64,000 nucleotides of DNA from Phlebotomus papatasi (Eukaryota; Arthropoda; Insecta; Diptera; Psychodidae), in contig NC_077224.1 in the NCBI RefSeq assembly GCF_024763615.1, forward strand, positions 75,216,712-75,280,711, read 5' to 3'. The notes below the pieces were generated by a model. It worked only from the letters and a program-made list of their open reading frames with translations, made no database searches and was not told the origin of the DNA. The translations under genes were made by a program, and so were the position numbers. Of the stretch, positions 11,701 through 23,700 are shown in pieces (within the stretch, counting starts at the first letter, position 1; every line of letters starts with the position of its first letter).

Positions 11701-14700
11701 ATATTACTCACGATTAAAAGTAATGGTGCTCCGATGAGCCAGCAGAATCGGAAGTACAATGAAGGGGTATTTCCAGTCATCTGCTTGACATTCTTAGATA
11801 AACGTGGTACTCCATAGAACCACGCAATGGCAGTGATCTGGAAGAATGCCAGGAACATGATGGAGATGGATGCGGCATAATGATCGATGAGTTGGAAAAA
11901 GTAGATGCCACCCTGGATGAGATTTGGCAGGCCAAAGAAGAAACTCACAACGCACACAATCAGCACCAAGAGCTCGTGATAAACCAGCTTTTTGCGGATC
12001 CAATTGGGAAATCCATCCTGAATGGATGTCACAACGACCTCAACGATGGCAAATTGACTGTTGAGTCCTAGGCAGAGTAGCATGAAGAAGAATAACACTG
12101 CCCAGAGATTTGATACTGGCATCTTGGCCATAGCTTGTGGATAGACGATGAAGATGAGCCCAGGACCATCGCTGATGACAGCTTCTACGGTTGTAGATTG
12201 CTCCAGGGCAATGTTGCCAATGGTGGCAAAGGCGAAGATCCCCACGAGAACACTGGTGATGGCATTGACGAATGATACGGCTAGAGTGTCGTGGAGGATG
12301 TTATTGTTGTACTTGTTGTAACTGGCGAATGAGATCATTGACCCAAAGGCGATGCCCAGTGAATTAAAGTTCTGCGATGCAGCATTAATCCATACATTGG
12401 CGTTGCGGAGGAGTGACCAATTTGGCTGGAAAAAGTACCTCAGACCATTCTCAGCTCCATCGAGTGTTAGGGAGCGACCCAAGAACACGAAGATGAGTAC
12501 GAAGGGAAGTGTTGCTGTAAGATACCGCACCTTTCCGGAGGATTTGATTGACTTCCAGATGGCAAAGTAAACCAGAACCCAAGCACAGACCAAACAAGCT
12601 ACAAGTTCCCATCGCATCCCACCGGGATATTCAATTCCTGGACTGATCTGCAGAACTTTGTTCTCAAAGAATTCTTCAGGAGGTGTCCGGGAGACGTGTG
12701 GACGCGTGAGATTGGATTCCTGTCGCTGTGGAATCCAGCAATCTGGAGTATTCCAGCGATTGCTGCAATCCGTCCAGGGTAATTCTGGTCGAAAGGAAGT
12801 GAAGAAGTAGTAAATGGCATATGCTATGATCACACTGTAGTACGTCGACATTAGGAAGGATACTACGACACTTGCCAGTCCAGCTCCTGCAATAAAAAAA
12901 ATCATCTAACTTTGTAGATTGATCTCTAAAGCATAATCTTCAGACAAGCTTCAGGTGCACTCATTTCCTCTTCTTTCATCTGAATAGTCTGAATATTTGA
13001 AAGTCAACTAGGCTATAAATTACAACCTTTTCAGGCAATAATTTATGGCACGCAAATTAATTGTTCATTTGTGGAATTTTTATTTAAATTTGCTGTATGA
13101 TTTATGTTGACAATCCGGGTGGGTTAAAACAAGTGTTATATCAATGGAGCAATTAGCACACAAGCGAGGAAAATTCTCAATGCGCATACCTTTGAAGAGT
13201 GGGCAGATTTGACCGAGAGCACCAATAGGTCCTCTTCCTGTGTATTGTCCAACTGCGAGTTCCATGAACAGCATCGGGATGCCACAAATGACCAAGATGA
13301 TAAAGTATGGCACGAGAAAGACTCCTGCAAGACACAGTTCAATGTATGTACTAAGGGTATTAAGGTGTTTATTGAGTGTAATTGAAAGTGTTATTGAGTA
13401 ATTTATCTCAATTGCTAAAGGAGATTTGCTTAGAGTTCAATCATTTTAAAGTGTTACAAAATATTTTTGAATTTTTCATTGATTTCTCGCAACGAAAGAT
13501 GCAACTAAAACAGATAATAATACAAAACTCAAAGTTAAAACTTATAATAAAAATGATAATAATCAAAATAATAATACTGAGTAACTTAAAGGAATCCGGC
13601 CGATAACTTGATGATAATAGAGAAAACACGGAAATTTCGATCAGAACGTTGGCTAGAAAATAAAGGAGGAGAAGAAGCAGGTCGAAATTTTCGTGTTTTC
13701 TCTATTATCATACTGAGTAACATCCCACGGAGGAACACTTCTCACAGGCGAGATTTCTAGAGAAATATTATTATTTTCTTACATCAGGAAGGAACAATGT
13801 CATAGGGGAATGTAGGCATGGTTCGCACAGAGTGAACCTTCAAACGATGCGAATTTTCTCTTTGTTTGGAAAGAGCTGACTTACCATTTATCGTCTCATA
13901 TCATGAGCTTAATAATTATCTATCTTATGGCTAAGAAATGATGAACTAGCTCTTTGCAAACAAAGAGAAAATTTGCTTTGTTTGGTTAACTCTGTGCGAA
14001 CCATACCTACATTCCCCTATCTTCTGGTATCAACTACGGAATGAAGTTTAGGAATACGATTATAACATCTTTAAGACCAGAAAATTTTCTGTTGGTATAA
14101 AATACATTCGTACACTACAGTTAATAAAAAACTATAGTATTGAAACAACTCTATCGTCCAGTTGAATTAACTCGAAGAATATAGATGTGATTGTTACTCT
14201 TTTTCGATGTAAAATTTCATCTCGACTGAAGTATATGCTTAAATTTTTTAAATTTGGGAATATTCTTCAGTCAAAATGATTTTTGTTTGGCAAAGTTCAC
14301 ATGAAACTTCAATTAGAAATATATATATAACAATGTTTCATGAATACATCTGCAGTGCATCATATGCGAGTATCTCGGAACATGGGAAGCTCGAGATAAA
14401 GAAAAAATAAATATAGGAAATTGTAACAATAAAATAAAAGTAAACAAAAAATAAATAAAAACAGCAAAATTTGTCTAATTTCCGATATGAAAAAGAATTG
14501 TTTTCACTCTTAAAAAGAGTTATTACTTCTTTTTCATATTATTGTAATTTCGGCCATTTCTTTTGTTCCTTAAATTTCCATGAATTCTTAGTTTTTGCAT
14601 AATCTAGAGTATAATCTCTATCTCAAAAAAATGTCTAGGCGAAAATGATTATGTAAAAAATACTTATGAAGAACTCCAGAAGGGCATGAAATTATGAGAA

Positions 14701-17700
14701 TAAAGGTGGCCGAAATTAGCCACCAAAGCCATATCTACATTTTTTATTCATTTTATTACGTAATAAAAATAATTTTAGAGAAAACAAAGACGATAAATTA
14801 TCTACAATGTTTCAAGCACCACTTCTTACAAAGATGTACTTTTCAAACTGAAGAATTTGCCGCTTACATGCAACTATGCTAAAATTTGGTACACTTACCC
14901 TACACCTAAATATTGAAGTACAATACCTTCAAAAATATAGTTCTTCGGAAATCACATGAGCTAATTTAACAGTGATTAGAGTACACCGAGAAAAATGTGG
15001 ATGGTAAAATTTACCATCCTCCATACAAAATTCTAATGGCCGGATAGTAAAAAAGTCACCCAGCAAACGCGATATTAAATTGGACTGTCAAAAATTGTAG
15101 AATATATTGTATGGATAGTAAATTCTAATAGCCGGATGGTAAATTCTAATATCCCGGATATTAGATTTTACTAGCCGGATGGTAAATTTTACTGACAGGA
15201 TAGTAAATTTTACTAGCCGGATATTAGAATGAAAAATGTCGGAAAAATTTATTTTTCCCTATTTTCATTGATTTTTGGGCATTGTTTGAGGGCTTGGGGC
15301 CCTTCCTGGATGACATTCTCTGTATTTTCAAGCCATTTTGGTGCGTGAAAATTGACGACTGCGCCGAGATTTGAACACGCGACCTTTGTGATGACAGTCC
15401 AGCATCTTCTAGCTGCGCCACGAATTGCTATAATGTATTCAAAGCATATCGGGAAGCGTTCCATCGGCACCCACGATATTCCAAAATGACATTCTAACAG
15501 CAGGATGGCAAATTTTACTGGCTTGGATAGTAATTTCAATCCAAATTACTATCCTCCGTTAAAATTTACTGTCTTCCAGTTAAATTTTAACATCTAATAT
15601 GCGGCCAGTAAAATTTACTTCCCGGATATTAGAATCTAAGAGAGGTCAATGTAAAATCTAAAGGAGGATAGTAGATTTTACTATCCGGCTGTTAGAATTT
15701 ACTATCCATAGGATAGTAAATTTTAAAATGTCAAGATGGTAGATTCTAAAGGAAAGTTTCTATGGAGGATGGTATTTTCTACTATCTTTTGAGATAGTAG
15801 AATTTAAAGACACGATTTGTAGAAAATACCATCCAAGTTTTTCTCGGTGTAAGTTTATTACATGCACTTTCGGTTAAATTCAAATTAAAATTGAGAACAG
15901 TCGAAAAGGTATTTAATGGTCAGTCGGGATCCCGGGCATTCTGTGTTTTGTGTTTGTGTCTGTGTGTAGTGGGGCACTGGAGATCGCCGAAGGCGTTATA
16001 ATCGGTCACCTTCCTTTGGAAGGGCAGTCTGGATTGGAGTCTGAACGAGTGTGCCTCGCACTAAAATCTATTTCCTCCTTAGGGAAGAAAAGGGGTGAGG
16101 AGTGGTTGTGAGAGTGAGGAGGTGCAAGTCCTTCAGTGCAGTGGGAGTCCTCGACATCCTTTTACCCACGGAGGGAACAAAGGATATTGGTTATGGGTGG
16201 AGAAGAGAACTACCGTGCTTGGGAGGTAAACCCATAATACTGATCCGGAAGAGGAGGCTAATCTGGGGATCTTCGGAACTACCACCATCATCGGAGGAAC
16301 GCCATGAGGAACACCCGGTGCGAATTTGGATTGAGGTTATGTGACCAGAGACCTCTCGGGATGCACCAGACGGAGGGTAAAACTGTATCACTCCACGACT
16401 TCGGGACCCTGAGGACTCATCAGATGCCACAGATTCCGGAAAAGAATAAGTACCCCCCCCCCCCTGCATGTCAATAGTCCCTTAAAGATTTTTAGTTATT
16501 AAATTAATGTTTATATGGGCCCTAAAAAAGCTTTCCCTTTGCGGTATTGTGAGTGATCATTGGGGTTATCCATAAAAGGAAGATTGCAAATGAACATGAG
16601 GGGCTTTGAGTTGATGTGAGAGGTAAGGAAGGGTGGTTGGAAAAGAGATCAGGGGGAGAAGGGTGAAAGGATCTGTCGGATGACTGGAGGAAAGATCAAA
16701 TTGCACCGGTTCAACGTAAAAGATAGTTATATTTGGCGCCCAACTCGCGGCTTTATAACCCTATTTACAGTAACTTAATCTATTTATTTGCAGTCTCATT
16801 CTCTATTTTATTTCCCACGGTTAAAGTCTTTTTTCTTTTTCATCATTTTCTTTTTTTTTGTAAGTGGGAAGAGGGTTGGTATCATGGTTATCGTCCTCAA
16901 ATTTTCAATTTTGAGTCCAGAATTTGCATTTATCAGAACTTTTCTTTGGGACGAATGAGAGGAGCTAATGGTTAATTTCGTATTGATCATTTCCTTTCCC
17001 CAAAGACGTTCTTTTAGGGTATTTCATCCCTATAAATTTAGTTTTATCGGGAATCGTCTCTGGGACGAATGAGGAGGGTTAATGTCTAAGTAGTATGTGG
17101 GCATTCCTTCTCCCCAAGGACTTCCGGCAGTAATTTAAGTAATTTTTCTTTAACCGTATAAACCCAGCATAGCTTCGAAATAAATCCGTGACTTTCATTG
17201 AGCCTCAACCAGACTGAGTTTGTTCAATAATTTTTACTTTAGTTTTGTCCGGCCCATATAATACTTTTATGCTACTTTAGATTGCCTTAATTTATCTAAT
17301 CATCCACAAAGGGAATTGGGGTGGTAATTTAAATGCACTCAATGCAATAATTTTAATTCTACGGAGCAATCTTCGCTACCCGGGCATTGGGGTGGTAAAT
17401 GTTAGAACATTTCGGAAAATTTTAAATGATTAGGGCAAATCTATATGTGTGTGTTGTGTACTTTTTATGTTATTTCCGTGATTTAATGTCCTGGTGATGA
17501 GTGATCTTTAAAAAGGGCTATATTAAAAATAATTTTAAAAAAAATGTTCAGAATTTCTTCGATAAATTGGCACATGGGGCGCGTGTCTCGGATTGACTTG
17601 GATTATTTCAGTGGGGTACAGTTAGGATAATCCGATTATCCGATGGGCCATTACTTTTTTGTCTTGGCATTATCCGACAGTATGGAATAAAAAATTTCTA

Positions 17701-20700
17701 TACCTATTATTTTAAAAACAGCTACTGATTATTATCCGATTAAATTGGATTTTTGTGCCTTTTTTACATTTTACTTGAAAGTGTGCCCTGAACAAAGACT
17801 CTTTTTGCCACGTCTAGCTGTATATTGTTTTATTGTCGACTTTTGGTGAACTTTGAATATCCATGCGATCCCTACTATTTTCTCGAATTTTGTTGGATTT
17901 TGATTGTCCCATAACCCATAGTATTTGGCTGTGAATTTTATATTGGCTATTTTTCATCATCGGGAAATTATAGATGGGGTGGGGGGCAACATCATCTTGT
18001 AAACCCTATAAGTGCTTATGCTCTCCTAAGATTTATGGAACATCGTGCGCTTCGGATCATGAAGCCGAATGGGAGTTCAATGCAGCTGGACATTGCCTTT
18101 ATGGGGAAGTTTTGGGATTGTGGGGATTCAGATATGAGACCAAATTTGTTTCGTGTTGAAGGATATAGTACAACCGTCTATGATTCGGAAAGCCCAAAAT
18201 TCTACCCTTGAGATAGCTTCGGTCTTCGGAAATAAGCTGAGCTATACAACATTTTGTCGGATATATTGAAATCTGAAATGAATCTTTCGGCTAGAAACAC
18301 ATCCTCTGGATGGTGCTCTTACGGTTGGCGCGGGTTATTCACTGCAGGGATATTATACCGGATTTTTCTTTTTCTATTCTATTTCGGTCCAATTTTTTTT
18401 CGATTCAGAATTCGGATTCCGTTCCGGCCCCTAATTCTATCTTTCCTTTGCGTTCTTCCATCCGCATCTTAGACAGCTTCTTTAGAAAGCGCAGGCGTTC
18501 GTCTTTCAAGATGCCCTAGTTTATTATCCCTTTTCTTCGGTCTTTTAAAGCTTCATTGGGAAGTATTGACGTCGGCCTTTCTTGGGGCTAAAAATCGGTT
18601 TCGGTCTTTCGGTTTTTGGCTCCTTGGACAGCTTCCTGTCGAAGCATTGGCGTCTGCCTTTCAGGGTGCCTAAAGCCATTTTCTTTCGGTCTGACTACTC
18701 CTTGGACGGCCTCTTTCGGAGGTTTGGCGTAAGCCATTCAGGGATACTGTCGGAGTCGGTGATATCTGATGATATCTCCTGTTCGGAAAACCATCCAATG
18801 TGGTTTGTGGCCACGACTACTTGGATGTCTTCGGTTAACTTTCGGAATATTCGGTCGGTGCCGGTCATGATTGCCCTAAAGTTGCAAATCCTGCTCTGGA
18901 GCCATTATCTATTCCGCAAGGGAAGTGCTCTAGTAAGGATTGTAGCTCAGGCTTTTGCGTTCGGTAATTTTTGACAAAGTATGTTTCGGATAGTCCTGAT
19001 ATTTACTTTTTATTTTTCGGTTCACCCATTCATTCGGTTTTCTGTTTAATCCTTTTCGGTACTTTTAACATTACACGGTATAAGTCTCAAATTTGAATAT
19101 TTTTACGTGCACCTTCTTATGATAGTTCAGTTCGGGTTCCTTGCCGTTGACCTAGGCATTCTGAAATGCAAACATGCCGGTCGGATATCAGAATTTGCCC
19201 ATATTTGAAGTTGTGAAGAGCTTTCCGTGCCTTCCGAGTGGCGAACGTTGAATTGGTTCTGAGAACTGCATATAGTACCCCGGGAAATCGGTGTCCATTC
19301 CGGTATACGAAGGGGTCAATGTAGTTCCACTATAAAGCCATATTTTGGTTAGTCCACTTTCCACACTCCAGTTTGATGTTCGGGGAGGGAGATCCGACCG
19401 CTTAGGCATCTCGGCCATTGCCTTTTTCAAGGCAACCTTCATGGAGAGTAGCACCGTCCTTCACCAAACGTCCACTCGATAAACTGCGGAGAACATCTGA
19501 ATCTGCCACAGGCATTGAACATGTCACCGCTTAGCTAAATGTCAAGCCTATAAGGACATCTGCAGAAGGTCTTATAGTCCACAATGCGGTTGAAAATAGA
19601 AGCAAAGCAGTTTCACTCAGTTACACATCATGGAGGTAGTTCTCAGGACATTTTGAGGATCGAAGCAATCCGCGTGTTAATGTAGCGGTTTTGATCCTGA
19701 AGGAGAAATCGACACAATTCCTTTGTCGATGTTACGATCTCAATATCGGCGCTGAATTGAAATGGTCTCCAGCATCGAAAAATCAGTCACAGTAACCAGT
19801 CATAGATCAAAAGCAGACTAACAGCTGACACAAATTTATCGGATTCCGGAAGTTATCGGAGCTGACAATGCAGTCTGAGCCTGAGCAAGCCAAAAGCTCA
19901 AAATGGTATCAATGTGAACCGGACAGCTGGCTGAGAATGGAGACAGGCCGAAAACAAGTTCGGTAAAGTCGGGAGAGAAGGTGCCGTGGTTGGGTTCAGA
20001 AGAGCGAGGGGGTACCGTCCCTTGAATTGATCCTGGAACTGGAGAGTGGATTGGCAGTCCCAGTAACGTTTCCCCTGTTTGCCTTGCGAATTGATTCCCT
20101 TCTCTACCGGTGTGCATCCTTTGTCGGAGGACTTATGGGAGTTGAGTAGGGATTCGGTGGGGGTCCGAGTGGAAGGTTTGGGAACTCATAAATTCAATAC
20201 ATATATCTAATTACGGCAAGGTTCTTGTAATTTGTGCTGTCTGATTTTCTTCATTCGTATTCACCTGGGCTACGGAATGTCCAGAGGGATGATGAGGGGG
20301 GAAATCTAAGATGAGTGTAGAGAACTCATGGAATTGTGGTTGAGTTTCAACTTTGGAACTTTGAGCATCCGGTGTATTGTTGGGTGCGCTCAATTTGGAG
20401 TTTGGGTCGATGGATTCGGTAGGTGTCCTGATGACTTTCCTTACCCCTTTTTCTAACCTATTTGAGGATTCTCTCAGAGAGACTTGTAAGTTTTTCATCG
20501 AATGGGTGAAGGAGTGGGGGTGATATTTCTGGATTTCTCATTTCTCTATGCAATTTTTTTTCCTTTATCCTCTTAATTTTTATTCTCTATTTCCTTAACA
20601 TTTTTCGGAAACATCTTCTGGTGTTCCTGCGGTGGATGATCGTTGCGTTAGTCTGAGCATTGACAGATTCTTATCCTATTTCTTTTATTATACGAAAGTA

Positions 20701-23700
20701 TTTTCATTTAATAATTTTAATTCAGTTCTAATAGTTTAAATATTTTAATTTAATTTCTTTTCTTATCTTCGACTGTTTCTTTCTTCCTCGTAAGTTAGAG
20801 CATTTTTTTTCTTTTTCTTTTTTCTTTTTTTTCTTAAGAAAGAGGAGATATTACATGCACTTTCGGTTAAATTCAAATTAAAATTGAGAACAGTCGAAAA
20901 GGTATTTAATGGTCAGTCGGGATCCCGGGCATTCTGTGTTTTGTGTTTGTGTCTGTGTGTAGTGGGGCACTGGAGATCGCCGAAGGCGTTATAATCGGTC
21001 ACCTTCCTTTGGAAGGGCAGTCTGGATTGGAGTCTGAACGAGTGTGCCTCGCACTAAAATCTATTTCCTCCTTAGGGAAGAAAAGGGGTGAGGAGTGGTT
21101 GTGAGAGTGAGGAGGTGCAAGTCCTTCAGTGCAGTGGGAGTCCTCGACATCCTTTTACCCACGGAGGGAACAAAGGATATTGGTTATGGGTGGAGAAGAG
21201 AACTACCGTGCTTGGGAGGTAAACCCATAATACTGATCCGGAAGAGGAGGCTAATCTGGGGATCTTCGGAACTACCACCATCATCGGAGGAACGCCATGA
21301 GGAACACCCGGTGCGAATTTGGATTGAGGTTATGTGACCAGAGACCTCTCGGGATGCACCAGACGGAGGGTAAAACTGTATCACTCCACGACTTCGGGAC
21401 CCTGAGGACTCATCAGATGCCACAGATTCCGGAAAAGAATAAGTACCCCCCCCCCCCCCTGCATGTCAATAGTCCCTTAAAGATTTTTAGTTATTAAATT
21501 AATGTTTATATGGGCCCTAAAAAAGCTTTCCCTTTGCGGTATTGTGAGTGATCATTGGGGTTATCCATAAAAGGAAGATTGCAAATGAACATGAGGGGCT
21601 TTGAGTTGATGTGAGAGGTAAGGAAGGGTGGTTGGAAAAGAGATCAGGGGGAGAAGGGTGAAAGGATCTGTCGGATGACTGGAGGAAAGATCAAATTGCA
21701 CCGGTTCAACGTAAAAGATAGTTATAAGTTTTAATCGTTTTTTTTCGAATGTGCTCAAGATATTTGCATCATATGGCGGATGCTCAACCAGTTAATCAAT
21801 TTCTTTCCTAATCTTAGCCATAAGTGTTAAAATTTTCTGCTAGCAAAAAAATCTCTCAGTATGAGAAAAATGCCAAAAAATTAAATTTTTATATTATTTT
21901 AAAAACTTAAATTCTTATGCCTCTCACAGAACTTTAGATCGAGAAGGTTTATGGAAACAAAATTACCATCCGTTTTTTTCTAAACTGCTTTGTATATATC
22001 CAAATCTTTTAAATTCAAAACTAAATTGAATTTGTTCTGATGGTCACGTTATTCATCGCCTGATTGTCAAGAGAAATTAGACAACCAGAATTATGTAAAA
22101 TCTTTGGCCAGACAGGAATCAAAAAAATATTAAGGTATAATTCTAGAAAATGAAATTAATCTAGGTAAGTAATAAAATAATTTTAGAAATAATTTTTATT
22201 TGTGGATTTTATTATTTGAACAATTTTTGGACAAAACAAGCAATGCTCAGAAATTGAAAAATTTTGATCCAGAAAAATTAATTTAATGAGTCTGAAAGGA
22301 TTGTGATTTGATCATGGTAGGGGAATGTTGGCATGGTTCACACAGAGTGAACCTTCAAACAACGCAAATATCTCTTTGTTTGCAAAGGCCTAGTTCGTAA
22401 TTACTATGGCGTATACACACTAGTAGAAATTTCTTTAAAAAATGCCTTTTTAAAGAAAATTTCCCTTATTCTTGTAGGCAGAAAAGTCACATTTTTTTAA
22501 AAAAGGCAATTTTTGATGAAAATTGCTTCTAGTGATGTAGACGCCGCCATAAGGTATGTCATTATTAAGCTCATGAAACGAGATGAGAAACGGTAGGTTT
22601 GGTTGCAAACAAAGAGAAAATTCGCATCGTTTGAAGGTTCACTCTGTGCGAACCATGCCTACATTCCCCTAAAAGGTAGATAAATTTTATTTTTATTTTT
22701 CTAAAACTGTTCTTATGTGTTTAATTTAGAAACAGCGAGAAGGCAATTCTTTACCATATCCGTAATTTCGTAATTTACCCTTATCGTTGGTTGCATTATA
22801 TTCAAACAAATAAATTTTTGGAAAAAATTCAAATAGTCAAAAAAAATGAAAATCGTACAAAAAATGAAAGTTTCTCAATGTGAAATTTAAAATTTTGAAA
22901 TTGAAATTTAAAGTAAATTTTTCATTTAATGAAGTTATTTTTTTTTTAACAGTTTGTCCTATATGAACATTAAAATATATCGAATTTATTAGTAAAAGCC
23001 GGACTTGATTTACAAAAATTACTTGAAGTGAAATAACAACAAAAGTTATATGGAATAAATAAAAGTGACAGAAATTTTAATAGGTCCAGCCAGACACTGG
23101 ATTCGTGGCAGGACAAGACCCTGTACCAACATACTACACCCTGCTGTGTACCATTTGGTATAGGGGAGACTGGGGCACATGTAACCATTTTCGATAGATG
23201 CGAATTTGAGGTGATTTTCCAAGGACACCGTGATTTTTTGGAAAATATTTCTTAGCTCATGTTTTACCCTTGGGTATAGGCAATTCGTCGAGGGTAATGC
23301 GGATGCTGGAAAACAATTGAGTTTTCCATAAAAATAAAATTTGTGTCACTGTGCATTTTTCTCTTTTCACAAAATACCTGGGGTAGAAGTAACCACTTTC
23401 TGGGGAGGATGTAAACACCTTTTTTCCCACCCTTGAAATTAACTTTGCACCACTTTCTATTATTTTAATGACTTAAGAGATATATAAAAACTGTATATTT
23501 TTCAAAAAATCACGACACTTTTTACAAAGAATAATTAAAATAGCAAAAAAAACTAAAAGCATGCATATCAAAGACATTTTTCAATGGATTTTCCCCATAT
23601 TTTGACATCATGTGACTTTTTATTGAACACAGTGCCACCAATTTTTTTCGTAATCTATGAATTATAGATATTTCGCATGAAGGTCAATTCCCGCTCTTTT

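Larger units (their letters stand above)
15857..21726 (+). mobile_element. Complete LTR retroelement without gag-pol (LARD-like), in ine intron
   Basis: Two direct repeats (15857-16731 and 20850-21726) flank a 4.1-kb interior. Just inside the left repeat is a primer-binding-site-like TGGCGCCCAACT. Just before the right repeat is a polypurine tract, AAGAAAGAGGAGA. The flanks share AGTTT (15852-15856 and 21727-21731), a plausible five-base target duplication. These marks set the element on the plus strand, antisense to ine. I see no open frame longer than about 130 codons inside and nothing like protease, reverse transcriptase, RNase H or integrase. This fits a large retrotransposon derivative moved by an autonomous partner elsewhere. 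The LTRs appear identical apart from the length of a poly-C run, so insertion is recent. Confidence 0.88.

Noticed and set aside
16102..16344. 80-codon ORF present in both LTRs
   Set aside because: Both copies are identical because the LTRs are; no similarity and no evidence of translation.
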